This document shows, one piece after another, positions 19,126-30,992 of a stretch of 64,000 nucleotides of DNA; the first letter of the stretch is position 1, and the number at the start of each line of letters is the position of its first letter. The notes under the pieces are model-generated. The model saw only the letters and a list, made by a program, of their open reading frames with translations. It ran no database searches and was not told the origin of the DNA. The DNA comes from Candidatus Altimarinota bacterium (GTDB taxonomy: Bacteria > Patescibacteriota > Gracilibacteria > BD1-5 > UBA6164), in the NCBI GenBank assembly GCA_028713225.1, contig JAQTOS010000002.1, positions 62,001 through 126,000 on the forward strand, written 5' to 3'. The position numbers and the translations under genes are program-made.

Positions 19126-20121
19126 ATGAAAAATATTTATACAATAAACTTAAATCTGGATAAATCAAAGATAGCTTATTTTTCTACTACTTTGCTTAAG
19201 AAAATAGAAGAAAATATAGATTTAAAAAAGAAGATAATTTTGTATTTAAACAGAAGAGGAGAATATTCTAGTTTGATATGTTGCGATTGTCAGAAAGTAT
19301 ATAAATGTCCTAAGTGTGATATTTCTCTTAGTGTTCATAAATATCCTCGAAACCTATCTTGTCATCATTGTTGATTTGAAGAATCTGTTCCTTTGAGATG
19401 TGATAATTGTCACTGCGTAAATTTGAAAAAAGTTGGAATAGGAACCGAACAACTTGAAACTAGTTTGAGAAAAATTTATCCGCACAATTCTATTTTTAGA
19501 TTTGATTTGGATTCTATGAAAAACATAAGCAGTAAAAAAGAAGCTCTTGAAAACTTGAATAATGCTGAAATTATCATAGGAACAAAGATGATTACAACTG
19601 GTTTTGATTTCGATGATGTTGGCCTTATTTGAGTAATTTTGCTTGAACAAGAATTACAAATTCCAGATTATAAAACAGAAGAAAATTTGTATTCAAATAT
19701 TAAACAACTTATCTGAAGAGGATGAAGAAAATGAACTGATACAGATATAATTCTGCAAACTTTTATTCCAGAAAATCCTCTTATACAAACTTTGACTTCT
19801 AGTAATTATAAAGAATTTTTCAAACAAATTATGGATGAGAGAAAAATATTTTCATATCCTCCTTTTGTAGAAATGGCCACAATTGAATATAGAGATAAAA
19901 ATAAGGATAAAGCTTTTGATTTTACTTCACAAATCAAATTAAAACTTGATATTCTAAATACTGAAAAATTATATGATATAGAAATGTCAGCAAAATCGAT
20001 GAAAAGAAATAATGATTATATTTATAAAATTTTTGTAAAGGGAAATAATATAAGAGAATTCTTGGAAAATATTAAAAAAGAAATATTTAGAAATTGAAAC
20101 TTAGTTATAAATTTTGAGTAG
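19126..20121 (+). CDS. priA: C-terminal half of primosomal helicase PriA
   Basis: Predicted 331 aa versus about 700 for PriA. Present: the zinc-binding region with four Cys pairs ('CCDC', 'CPKC', 'CHHC', 'CDNC', about residues 47-92), 'VGIGTEQLE', 'AEIIIGTKMITTGFDF', 'QLIGRGGRKG' (helicase motif VI; PriA usually has GRAGR) and the C-terminal domain. Missing: the 3'-DNA-binding domain and the Walker A / DEAH helicase lobe. Nothing resembling them lies upstream, where the pilin array is. Still an open frame with TGA-Gly, so either a split or reduced PriA, or an early-stage pseudogene. The stop TAG is the first TAG of a GTAGGG repeat. Confidence 0.85.
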
Positions 20122-20195
20122 GGAACGATTGCATCAATAATGTAGGGAATGAATATTTTCATTCCAATAAACGTAGGGAACGATTGCATCGTTCC
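20118..20195. repeat. hairpin repeats after priA fragment
   Basis: A left half only (20118-20135, GTAGGGAACGATTGCATC), a complete GTAGGGAATG...CATTCC copy (20142-20165) and a complete GTAGGGAACGATTGCATCGTTCC-type copy (20173-20195). The first repeat supplies the stop codon of the priA fragment. Confidence 0.85.
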
Positions 20196-20201
20196 TTATA
20201 T

Positions 20202-20237
20202 AAAAATGTTACGATTTTACATCGTAACATTTTTTTA
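20202..20237. terminator. bidirectional terminator priA fragment/corA
   Basis: AAAAATGTTACGAT (20202-20215) pairs with ATCGTAACATTTTT (20221-20234), T/A-runs on both sides; it ends on the corA stop codon. Confidence 0.88.
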
Positions 20238-21149
20238 TATTTTTCCTTTAGATTTCATATAGAAATATATTCAAACCATTCATAGAGTTAAAAGTGTGAA
20301 TAGAGTGTAGAAAAATTCTGGATTATCTTGATAGGGAAGAGTAATATTCATTCCATAAAAAGAAGTAATTAGAGTAAGCGGAAGCAAGAAAGTAGAAAAC
20401 AAAGTCAGGAATTTGATGACATTATTAGTTTTTACATTAATCAAAGAAGTAAATGCATCTTCGATTGATATAATATTTTCTTCCTGAATATTTAAGTAGT
20501 TAACTATATAATCAAGTTTATCTTCTAGATCCTCGAAATACACTTCCATTCTTCATTTAAAAAGATTGTTTATGTTTAATTCGACTAGTTTCAAAACGGA
20601 TACTTGAGGTTTGAACATATGTTTTAAATATATGATATTTCTCTTTTTTACCATTATTTTTTTTACTAGATTACTTGAAGTATTTATAAAAACTTCTTTT
20701 TCAAGTAATTTTAAATCACGGGCATTATTATCAAGAACTTTAAACATTTTTTCAAGCATTGATTGCATCATTTCATAGAGGATATATCAAGTCGTCATTT
20801 TTAGACTAGCATCATCTTCTATATCAAGTTTTGAATATTTAGCGAAAAGTTTGTCTATATGATTAGCTTCAAATGTTCTAAAAGTTATTATGAAATCTTT
20901 TCAAAGAAATACATTGAATTCATTTAGCTCATAAACTCCTGTTTTTGAATTATATTTTGGAAAATTGAAAATGATAAACAGATAATCATCATATTTATCT
21001 ACTCTGGCTCTTTGATTTTCTTCCAAACAAGCTTCTATATCAAGTTCATGAAAATCATAATCTTTTACTACTTCATAAATACTTTTTTTATCCAAGTTTA
21101 CTCAATCAATCCACGTAATTCATCTTATATCTATCTCTCTTATTGGCAT
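20235..21149 (-). CDS. corA: CorA-family magnesium/divalent cation channel
   Basis: Predicted 304 aa. Large soluble N-terminal domain, then two C-terminal membrane segments with the family signature 'SFYGMNITLPYQ' between them. CorA forms a pentameric Mg2+ channel. Length is normal. The last residues 'FYMKSKGKI' are the usual basic cytosolic tail. TGA-Gly at several places including just after the second membrane segment start. Start ATG at 21149 gives 'MPIREIDIRGITWID', a typical CorA opening strand. Confidence 0.92.
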
Positions 21150-21229
21150 AATTTATATATGTTACTAAGTATTAATTTATTTGCGCGCATTGTATCTAAA
21201 AAAGCGAAATAATCAAATTTTTGAATTTT

Positions 21230-21253
21230 AAAAAATCCCTTTCGGGATTTTTT
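21230..21253. terminator. terminator after aspS
   Basis: A-run, ATCCC-TTTC-GGGAT, T-run; directly after the aspS stop on the minus strand and usable in both directions. Confidence 0.85.
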
Positions 21254-23035
21254 CTATTCTTCATCAATTACACTTATATGTAATTCTTTTAATTGTTCAT
21301 CTTCAACGATTGCTGGAGCATTCATCATCATGTCTTGGGCTTTTCCTGATTTTGGGAAAGCGTAAACTTCTCTGATATTATCTTCGTCTTTTAAAATCAT
21401 CATAAATCTATCCATACCGATTGCGAATCATCCGTGAGGTGGAACTCAGTATTGGAAAGCTTCGTACATCGCACCAAATTTGTCTTTTACTTCTTCTTCT
21501 GTTCTTCCTACTTTTTCAAATGCTTTAACCAAAGCTGCAATGTCGTGATTTCTGATAGAACCAGAAAGTATTTCAAAACCATTACAAGCTAGGTCATATT
21601 GTACAGATTCTACTTCTAGTAAATTTTCTTTTTCAAATGCTGCAATTCATCATTTTGGCATAGAAAATGGATTGTGTCCGAAATCTACTTTTCAAGTTAT
21701 ATCATTTATTTCAAACATTGGGAAATCAGTAATCCAAGCTAGAGCTAATTCATCTTTGTTTTTTAATTCCAGTAAATCAGCTAAATGAGATCTAAATTTA
21801 CCCATATATCCTAGAACTGTATCTTTATCTCCAGCTCCAAAAAATACTACATCTCATTCTTTTAATTCAACTCTGTCCACTATTTCTTGTAAATCAGATT
21901 CTTCAAAAAATTTATTTAATGGTCATTTCAAACCATCTTCTTTCATTTGGAAATATCCAAGTCCTTTTGCTCCAAATCTTTTTACATAATCTTCAAAATT
22001 TTTCATTTGAGTTTTTGAAAAAACATTGTCTCCATTTGTTACTTTTATGGCTTTGATTCTATTGTTTACTGAATCAGATGCTATAGACGCAAATATTTCA
22101 TTTGTAGATTTTGCAAAAATATCTAGTACATCAACAAGTTTCATTTCATATCTCAAATCTGGTTTATCTGAACCATATGTTTCCATAGCTTCAGCATAAC
22201 TCATAGACATAAATTTACCAAATTTGATAGTTTTATCTGATAATTCTTTTACTGTATCAAAAATATAAGATTCAACAACAGCAAAAATGTCAGATTGTTC
22301 TACGAAACTCATTTCACAATCTATTTGATAAAATTCACAAGCATGTCTATCTGCTCTTGGATCTTCATCTCTGAAACATGGAGCAATTTGGAAATATTTA
22401 TCTATTCAACCAACCATTAAAAGTTGTTTGTATTGTTGAGGAGCTTGAGGAAGAGCATAAAATTTACCTGGATGTAATCTAGAAGGAATAAGAAAATCTC
22501 TTGCTCATTCTGGAGATGAAACAGTGAAAATAGGAGTTTGAACATCCAAGAAATCTCTAGCAGTAAACCAATTTCTAGTATAATTTAAAAATTTAGATCT
22601 AAACATAACATTGTCTAGAGCTTTTTTTCTTCTTAAATCTATATATCTATGTTTGTATCTAATTTCTTCGTTTGCAAGTTCTCCATGATTGTCTAATTCA
22701 AAAGGAGGAGTTTTTGATTTTGAAAGAATTGTAGCTTTTGTAATGATTACTTCGATTTCTCAAGTGTTCATATTTGGATTTGCTTGTCCTTCAGGTCTAG
22801 CTCTAACTTTTCCTGTAACTTGAATAACAAATTCACTTCTAAAACTATCAGCTATTTCCCAAGCCTCTTTATTGTCATTTGGATCAAAAACAACTTGAGT
22901 TAATCAATATCTATCTCTTAAATCTATAAATATAATTCATCCGTGGTCTCTTCTGTTTGATACCCAACCAGCAAGAGTAACTTCTTGTCAAACAAAAGAT
23001 GTGTTTAAATCATTACAATTTTGTGTTCTTAACAT
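21254..23035 (-). CDS. aspS: aspartyl-tRNA synthetase
   Basis: Predicted 593 aa, the bacterial AspRS length, consistent with N-terminal anticodon-binding OB domain ('[20 protein letters not shown]'), class II catalytic domain (motif 2 '[11 protein letters not shown]', 'QIDCEMSF') and the inserted GAD domain. Charges tRNA-Asp (or also tRNA-Asn in discriminating-lacking types; cannot be told here). Many TGA-Gly at conserved positions. The stop TAG touches the terminator. The start at 23035 follows an A-rich leader. Stand-alone gene. Confidence 0.96.
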
Positions 23036-23161
23036 AAAAATTAAATTATCTATTAAAATTCGCGAGAATTATATGAAAAAAGCTTTATAAATCAAAATAT
23101 TTTGAAAAAATAAAAATGCACATATAATAAATTTATATTTATTTAATTAACAAAAATATTT

Positions 23162-24103
23162 ATGAAAAAAATACTAGTTTTACTTGCTCTTAGCTTGGCT
23201 TTAGCTTCTTGTAATAATTCACCTAATACATCATCTACAGCACTTACAGAAAATAATACTATAAAAGTCTCAGCTTCTATTGCTCCGATTTCTAGTATAA
23301 TAAATTATGTTGCAGATAATACTGTTTCAGTTCATACTGTAGTTCCAGTTTGAGCAAGTCCTCATACTTTTGAATTAAAACCAAGCGATATGATAGCAAT
23401 AGGAGATTCAAAAGCCGTTTTTACTGTATGACTTTGACTTGATTCTTTTTTATTAAATGCACTTGATTGAAAATATAATGTAGATTTATCAACTTCAATT
23501 CAAGCTAGAAATGCTATGACTATAGACGAGGATGAAAAAGATAAAGCTATATGAGTAGGTGAAAAATCACCATTTGGACTTGATCCACATATGTGGCTTT
23601 CAATTAATAATGCTGAGATTATAGCTGATAGAGTAAAAGAAGAACTTATTAAATTAAATCCTTCGAAAGTTGATTTATACAAAGCAAATTCTGCAAAATT
23701 TACACAAGAATTAGAAACAATTAAATCAGGATTTGCAGATTTTAAAAAAGGGAAGACTCCACAAAATTATATAGTTTTCCATGATGCTTATAATTATTTA
23801 TTTGCAGATATGTGAATGGATTTGAATAAGAAATTTGTATTTGAAGAAACTCCTGGAATAGAACCAAGTACTCAAGCTTTTAAAAAACTTATTGATGAGA
23901 TAAAGAAAAATAATATAAAAATAATTTTCAAAGAACCACAATTATCTAGTAAATCAGTAGAAGTTTTGGAAAAGGATTACTGACTTACAGTGCTTCAATT
24001 AAATCCACTTTGAAATTCTGATGACAAGGATGAATATATAAAAAATTTAAAACAAAATTTAGAATCTTTGAAAAAAATATACGATTTATGAACAAAACTA
24101 TAA
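23162..24103 (+). CDS. znuA: zinc/manganese ABC transporter solute-binding lipoprotein
   Basis: Predicted 313 aa. Lipoprotein signal with lipobox 'LASC' (Cys17), then the cluster-9 binding-protein pattern: 'SPHTFELKPSDM', 'DPHMWLSINNAE', 'FHDAYNYLF' and 'EPQLSS', supplying the His ligands of the metal site (HTFE, HMW, HDAY). Captures Zn or Mn outside the membrane. Its 3' end overlaps the ATPase gene by 16 bp, so they are translationally linked. No permease gene follows. TGA-Gly abundant. Confidence 0.92.
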
Positions 24104-24831
24104 TACTCAAAATAAATAATCTATCACTTGAAATTTGATGAAAAATACTTCTAAAAAATTTAAGTTTAGAAGTAAAAAAGTGAGAAATTATCTCTGTTAT
24201 CTGAGCTAATTGATCTGGGAAAACAAGTTTTTTGAAAACTATACTAGGTTTAAATAAAAGTTTTGAGTGAAGCCTAGAAAAGAATTATAAAAATATCTGA
24301 TATATGCCTCAAAATATAAATTTAGATAAAACAATTCCATTAAAAGTTTCTGAATTTTTCAAGATTTATAACAAAGTAAATGACACTAAAATAAAAGAAT
24401 TTTTGGATAAATTTTGAGCTTCGAATTTGAATGAAAAAAATATAAATTCTTTGAGTTGAGGAGAATTACAAAAAGTTTTGATAATAAATTCTATACTTGA
24501 AGAACCGGAATTACTTTTACTTGATGAGCCTACAAATAATATAGATATAGAAGCTGAAGAACTTTTTTATAAGCTTGTTGATGATATAAAAACCATTTTT
24601 CCTGGAATTTCTATAATTATGGTTTCTCATAATATGAAGCTTGTTTATCATCACTCTAGTACAATAATTGCTCTTCACGGAAAATTTCATTGTCACTGAA
24701 CTATAAAAGATTTGAAAAAAGATGAGAATTTTTCTAGATATTTCTGAAATTATACAGCTTATTTTGAGCATTATCACAAGACTTCTATTGAAACTGAAAA
24801 ATTAAAAGATTTAAAAAAGATGTTTATTTAA
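24088..24831 (+). CDS. znuC: zinc/manganese ABC transporter ATPase
   Basis: Predicted 247 aa. Walker A 'GANGSGKTS', Q-loop 'YMPQN', signature 'LSGGELQK', Walker B 'LLLLDEPTNN', and the switch His in 'MVSHNMKL'. The tail 'LHGKFHCHG' is the His/Cys-bearing end common in Zn/Mn-type ATPases. Starts inside znuA (16-bp overlap). The permease partner (znuB) is not in this window: the next gene is a pseudopilin after a terminator. Confidence 0.92.
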
Positions 24832-24842
24832 ACATCTTTTTT
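24813..24842 (+). terminator. terminator of znuAC
   Basis: AAAAAAGATGTT pairs with AACATCTTTTTT around TATTTA; the znuC stop codon lies in the loop. Confidence 0.85.
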
Positions 24843-24945
24843 AGTATTAGAAAATAGCATTAATAAATGTAAATAATATTTAATTTTACATTTATTAATT
24901 TGTTTTATAATTAAGTAGTAATTTTTATATAAATCATTATAAAAT

Positions 24946-26445
24946 ATGTTTAAAAAAGTTAACAATGCCTTTACTTTAATAGAAATATTAGTAGTAATAT
25001 CAATGATTATGATATTACTTGTTTGATTATCAAAAATAGATTTATCAAAATGACAAAATCAACAAAAATCTCTGTCATTTGCTCAGAAAATTCAAAATCC
25101 AATAGACACTACTATTACAAATGCACTAATTTGAAAATGAGTAGGTTCTAATATAATAGTTCCTAAATCTTGGAAAATAGAAATTTGAAAATCTGTTTCT
25201 TCTTTATGATGAACTTGAATATTAAATATATATTATGAAACTTGATGAACTTATCGATTAAATGAATCAATAAATAGTGATAAATTTTATAATTTAAATA
25301 AAATTGAATGTTTAGATATAAATTGAACACCAATATCTAATATATTTACTTGAACAATTATAATTTCTTGAAGTGATATAAAAACTTGAGATTCTTGTCC
25401 TGATAACCGAAAATGATTAAGACTAATCACTGAATATAAAAATGAATTTCCTAATCTTGTATTATTAAATACTGTAAGCTGAGTAGTTAGTAAATGAGGA
25501 ATATCATGAATAACTTATGCTACTGCCTGAACTTGTTCATCAGGCTATCATGATGAATGATTATGATGTATTGGTGATACAGCTTCTTGTTCTATAACTA
25601 ATTGAACTTGAATTAAAACTTGGGATATTTGAACATCTTCTTGGTGATCTTGTAGTTATGTTTCTTGTAATACAAACTACACTTGGGATTGAACAATGTG
25701 TGGAGCAAATACTCAAGTATATATTTGTTCATCAAAGCCTTCTATATGAACAATATGGAATACAGTAGGAAGTTATACTCAGACATGGAATGTTTCAGCT
25801 TGGACACCAGCAGATACTTCTACAATATATAGTACGACTGCTAGTTCAACAAGTTGTAATTATAAATGTGATACAAATTATACACGGAATTGAAGTTCTT
25901 GTATAGCAAATACCCAAACTTACACTTGTACATGACTTCCTGCAAATGCTGCATGGAATACAGTATCAAATTATACACAAACATGGAATTGAAGTTCTTG
26001 GAATCCTGTTAATACTACATCTACTTATAATACTACAGCAAGTACAACAAGTTGTAGATATAAATGTAATGCTTGATATCATACAGAAAATTCTTGACTA
26101 ACATGTGTATCTGATAATCAATCTTGTGCTATAACAAATTGAATATGATCTAAAACTTGGGATAGTTGAACATCTTCTTGGTGAGCTTGTACTTTATTGT
26201 CTTGTAATGTAAACTTTTATAATTATTCATGAAGTTGTTTTAGTGCTCTTAATCGGTGTAAAACACGATATCCACTTGAGTCAAACATATATGATAATTG
26301 GAGCACTATACCATATCGTTGAGCAACTTGGTCAAGGGTAAAATGATCATGGAGTGTTAATGGTACATATTGTAAAATGTGGGCTGAACGGTGAAATCAT
26401 ACAGCTTATTGACATCGGTCAAATATGCCTTGATGAGGATGGTAG
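24946..26445 (+). CDS. Cys/Trp-rich pseudopilin with tandem repeat modules
   Basis: Predicted 499 aa. Starts with a prepilin segment 'AFTLIEILVVISMIMILLV' (Glu5 present), then a ~170-residue domain, then Cys-rich modules of about 60 residues: elements such as 'YTQTWNVSAWTP' / 'YTQTWNGSSWNP' and 'CNYKCDTNYTRNGSSC' / 'CRYKCNAGYHTENSG' recur, with 'SCSITNGTGIKTWD' / 'SCAITNGIGSKTWD' flanking. Paired Cys suggests disulfide-bonded surface modules, so probably an adhesin exposed at a pilus tip. Very rich in TGA-Gly. Stop TAG. Unrelated to znuAC upstream. Confidence 0.8.
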
Positions 26446-26450
26446 AATTT

Positions 26451-26482
26451 AAAAAAGATGTTGAATAAACATCTTTTTTATT
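26451..26482. terminator. terminator of Cys-rich pseudopilin
   Basis: AAAAAAGATGTT pairs with AACATCTTTTTT around GAATA; convergent to the coiled-coil gene stop. Confidence 0.85.
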
Positions 26483-26483
26483 T

Positions 26484-28259
26484 TTATAAAGTATTTAATT
26501 TTTCTTCTAAGTCTGAAATTAATAATTCTATTCAATTTAAGTACATTGCCTCTCTTTCATCTTCATAAACTCTTTTTGAATGAATGTTATACTGATTTAA
26601 ATAATTAATCTCTCATTTTAGAAATATTTCTTTTATCTCACTTATATGTATAGTAAAATCAACTAATATTTCATTATTTAATATATCATTATTTATAAGT
26701 CATTTAATTTCATTTATAGTTTTAATAAATTTATCAAGGATATTATATAAATTATATTCATACTCATTATATTCTGGATTAAAAGAATCTAATTTTATTA
26801 ATTCACTAATAGTTTCCTTTTTTAATTTTTTTACAAGAAAATATATTATGGGGTCAATAAAAATTCTAAAGAATTCTATCTTTTCAGCTTTATTTAATTT
26901 TTTAAGTAATTGTTTTATTTGTAATTTATTTTCTTGTAACAAATTAAAATAATCAAGTCTTTCTTTATTTAAAAATATTTTATTTAGTTCTATAAAAATA
27001 TTTTTTGTTTTATCTTTGTTTCTAAATATTTTTGAAATTTTTCATCTCATTTTAGAAAAATCTATTCTCTCAATATTTTTAAAATTTATTTCATTAAAAT
27101 TAATTTGTGATAATAGATTTGAATAATAAATATTTTTCTGTTTCAAATAGAAATTGATAAATAAATTCAAATGTTTTCAGCTTATTAATACATCTGGTGA
27201 AAATAGATTTCAAAAATTTTCTATTCATATTTCTAATTCTTTGAAAGTTTCTTCAAATGCTTTTTTCATTTGTTCATTTTTCTTTTCAAAAACAGCTTTT
27301 TTCCATTCAAACTCTGCTTTACTTTGCTCAAATTCATTATATTCATTCGCATATCTTTTTTTCTTTTCTACTAGTTCTAGTTTATCTTTTCTTAATTTAT
27401 TTTTACGTATTTGAAATATCGCATTTATCCCTTTTCTGATTATGTTATTTCTTTTTGTCTTTTTCATTAATTCTTCTTGTAGCACATCTGTTTCTTCTTT
27501 TATTTTATTAATTTCTAACATATAGGAATCGGCATTATTTTCTCTTTCATTTAGTTCCTCTTCTCTTTTTGTCACATTCTCTTCTCTTTTCTTTAATTCA
27601 ATAGCTTTATTATGTTGTGCTGTCATTGTATTACTAGTTTCTTGTCTCATTTTAGATAAAGTTTCATCTGATTTTTTATTTTCTTTTAGCCTAGAGTTTT
27701 CTAATTTTAAATTTCAACATATTTGTATTATTTCATCTATTGGTTTTGAAATTAATCCTGTCAGGAATTCAGATACTCTTTTACTTATTTTTATACTAGG
27801 ATCATTTTTATCTAAAAATTCTACATGTCTTTTATAATATATGTAAGTATTTTCATTATCATACCAATCATAATTATTTTTTCTTTCTTCTTTTCAAGTT
27901 ATTGCTTTTATAAAAGCATATGGATTTAATTCAATTAAAAAATTGTAATATTCGTCTGAAATTGAATATTTAAAATTATCTTTTTTTCTAATTACATCTC
28001 TAGATGAATTAATTATTCGAGAAATTTCGTGAACTATATCAGGACTTATATTATTATTATGTGATAATTTATCAGTATGGTATTCCTGTTGTAGGATGTG
28101 TACTATTTTTTTAAATGTAGTTTCTTGAATTAAAACATAATCAGCATAAAATTTCTGTTCAAGATTTAGACTCTCACAGCTTTCTATTATTTTTTTCTTT
28201 AATTCAGGATTTGTATTTATGAGGTCTTGTAAAGCTTCTCTGGGGTCATTGTATTGCAT
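26484..28259 (-). CDS. large coiled-coil protein of unknown function
   Basis: Predicted 591 aa, no signal peptide or membrane segment. Residues about 180-345 are a long charged coiled coil with heptad-like 'REENVTKREEELNERENN' and a Lys/Arg-rich patch 'KKTKRNNIIRKG'. Both flanks are helical and Asn/Lys/Ile-rich. It is 8 bp downstream of the metallopeptidase gene, so the two form one operon, and a partnership (protease and substrate or adaptor) is an inference. Several TGA-Gly, so native. No family recognised. Confidence 0.7.
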
Positions 28260-28267
28260 TATATTTT

Positions 28268-29866
28268 TTAAGATTCTTTTATTTTAGTTAAAATTATTTG
28301 GTATTTTTCTTTTATATTTTCTTCTATTATTTTTATGAGTTTTTCTTCAACTTCTTTTTCATTATTTTCATAAATTTTTTTCAGAAGATTTAAAGTATCT
28401 AATCATGATTCTAAAAAATCCTTAAATTTATTTTTATCATAATTTATACTTATTTCATTATTATTAAATTCAAGTACTCATAAATTTACTAAGCTAGCTA
28501 AGGCCATTTTTGCATATAATATATACTTTCTATATGATGAAATTCAGTCTCTTTTCGCTTGTTTAACTATTTCTAGAAGTAAATTTGTTATTATATATTT
28601 GAATTCTTCATCAGATATTTCTTGAGTTTGATATTTATCATAAAGTTTCAATATATATCAATAAGAAGCTTTTGCTTCTTCAAATTCACTTTTATATCAG
28701 TTTCTAAATAAACTATGAGCAAATTCATGAGCAATAGTAAAATCACAATCGTATTCAGTTAATTTTTCTTCATCAAGTAATTCTAAATTACATACTACTT
28801 TTCTAGTTAATGGATATATTTCTCAAATACTTTTTCTTATATTTGAATTATATACTGTAATTTTATTTCAAAATTCTTTTTTAGAATCTATATCATTTGG
28901 AAATGCTTGTCATTGAACTGACATAAAAGAGGCATTTCAATTAGAGAAAAACTTTTCTACATTAAATACCGAGATTTTTTTAGCAGAATAATCACTAGCA
29001 AAATACTTAGTGAATAAATCACTATAAAACTCAGGATTATTTACTCACTCAGATGTATCTTTTAGTATAAATGAAAATTCTAAATCAGTGTATCAAGCTA
29101 ATTCATAGTCTTCAAGAGGATGCATAAATCATAAGTTAGATTCTTTATCCCAAGTATTTAGTGCTTCTTTTTCTAGTGCTATAAAATCAGCATAATTAGT
29201 ATTTCCAGAAATAGAAAGATTAAAGAAATTAATTAAATATTTTCTTATATTTTCATTTGGTATTTCAGATAAATCTTTTCTTAATTTTTTGAATTTTTTA
29301 AATTTTGCTTTTGCAAAAGATATTTCATCTAGATTTAGAGTCAAAAAACCATAAACCTGTTTTTCTGGTTTTTCATATCGAGCTATTTTTTTATTTGGAT
29401 TATTTAAAAATAATTCATCTATAATTTGTAAAAAGCCTGATTTTATAATAATTTTTAGAGTTTCTATATCTTCTTTGTTCAAGATTTTTTCTAATTTATT
29501 TCCTTCCAGTAAATCTAATAAATAAGCCAAATAAATTTCTTTTTTTCTTAAAAGTATATTTTGTAATCTTTCTTTTTCTGTTGAGTCTTCTGTTTTAAAT
29601 CATTTGAAAGTATTTGAAGTGGTGCTCTGATTTACAATATTTTTAAACTCAGTAGATTCTCATTTGATTTCTTCAGCAAAAAAACTACTAATTTTAGAAT
29701 TTAGAAGTATTTGAAAATTAACAAAATTTCAAAAAGAATTTATTTGAATTTGATTTAATTCGTCTATTTCTAGTAGTGAAGATATTTTATTTTTGAAATT
29801 CTCTATTTTAGGGAAATTATGATTATTATTTTGATTTAATCTACTATTTTCTGAAATTACTTCCAT
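28268..29866 (-). CDS. HExxH metallopeptidase-like protein
   Basis: Predicted 532 aa. Zinc motif 'TIAHEFAHSLF' near residue 380 followed about 20 residues later by 'FEEAKASYGYI', giving the HExxH plus Glu arrangement of gluzincins. The 'EEAKAS' block resembles M49 (dipeptidyl-peptidase III)-like proteins. N-terminal ~270 residues are helical, with no signal peptide, so probably cytosolic. First gene of a two-gene unit with the coiled-coil protein. Divergent from dus, whose ATG is 127 bp away. Catalysis is likely from the motif; substrate unknown. Confidence 0.68.
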
Positions 29867-29992
29867 ATGCAAAAAATTAAATATAAGAAGTTTTTATAAT
29901 GAAAAAAATTAAAAAGTCAAAAAATATTTTTCTTTTGAAATAATGACTTTTTTATTATAATCAGCTCCAAATTTATAAGAAAAGAAAAAAAT

Positions 29993-30961
29993 ATGAAAGA
30001 TTTTTGGAAAAATATTGAAAAGCCAATTATAGCACTGGCTCCAATGGATGGATATACTGATAGTGCTTATAGACAAGTAGTAAAAAAAGTAGCACCAAAT
30101 GTGATGTGTTTTTCAGAGTTTTATAGTGCTGATTGACTTGTTTATTCTAAGTTTTTAGCTGACTCCGTTTTACCTCATGCTGACTCAGAAAAACCTCTTA
30201 TTATTCAAATTTTTGGAAAAGACCCAGAAATGTTTGCTAAAGCAGCTCAAATTATAGAAAGATATAATATTGCTGGAATAGATATAAATATGGGTTGTCC
30301 AGCGAAAAAAGTAGTAAAAAGCTGACATGGTTCAGGACTTATAATAAATCAAGATACAGCATTTAGAATAATTGAAACAATAAACAAAGCTACTAAATTA
30401 CCAATAAGCGTAAAGACAAGACTTAGTTTTGATGGATGAGAATGATTACTTAATTTTGCAAAATGACTAGAGTCTGCCGGAGCTAGTTTACTTACAGTTC
30501 ATTGAAGAACAGCTAAACAAGCCTATACTTGAGTTGCTGATTTTGCTCAAATTTATGAAGTAAAAAAACATTTATCAATTCCGGTTGTTTGTAATTGAGA
30601 TATTAAAAACTATGATGATTGAATCTCAAAACTTCAAAATTTAGATTGATTTATGATATGAAGAGGAAGTTTTGGTAATCCTTGGGCTTTTTTGCCGGGA
30701 AATTATAAACCAACACTTTGAGAAATTCTTGATATTATGGAATTTCATGCTGCAAAATTAATGGAAACAAAATGAGAAAGAAAGGGAAGTCTAGAAGTAA
30801 GAAAACATTTAGTTTTGTATCTTAGAGATTTTCCAGGAGTGAAACATTATAGAAAAGCTATGGTAACTGTAAATAATTTACTTGAAGTACAAGCTGTTAT
30901 AAATCAAATAAAATCAGATTATTTAAGCCAACTTGATAAAAAACCAAATGAAATAGAATAA
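29993..30961 (+). CDS. dus: tRNA-dihydrouridine synthase
   Basis: Predicted 322 aa, full length. FMN enzyme that reduces uridines in the tRNA D-loop. Seen: 'ALAPMDGYTDSAYR' at 14-27, 'GIDINMGCPAKKV' with the catalytic Cys near residue 99, 'VKTRLSFDG', 'VHGRTAKQAYTG', 'VVCNGDI' and 'FMIGRGSFGNPWAF' (phosphate-binding). Several glycines of these motifs are TGA. Which Dus subfamily (A, B or C) cannot be decided. Strong terminator after the stop. Confidence 0.95.
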
Positions 30962-30992
30962 CAAAAAAAGAGGGGAATCCCTCTTTTTTTGT
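30960..30992. terminator. bidirectional terminator dus / M23 gene
   Basis: AACAAAAAAAGAGGG-GAAT-CCCTCTTTTTTTGTT; between convergent genes. Confidence 0.92.
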
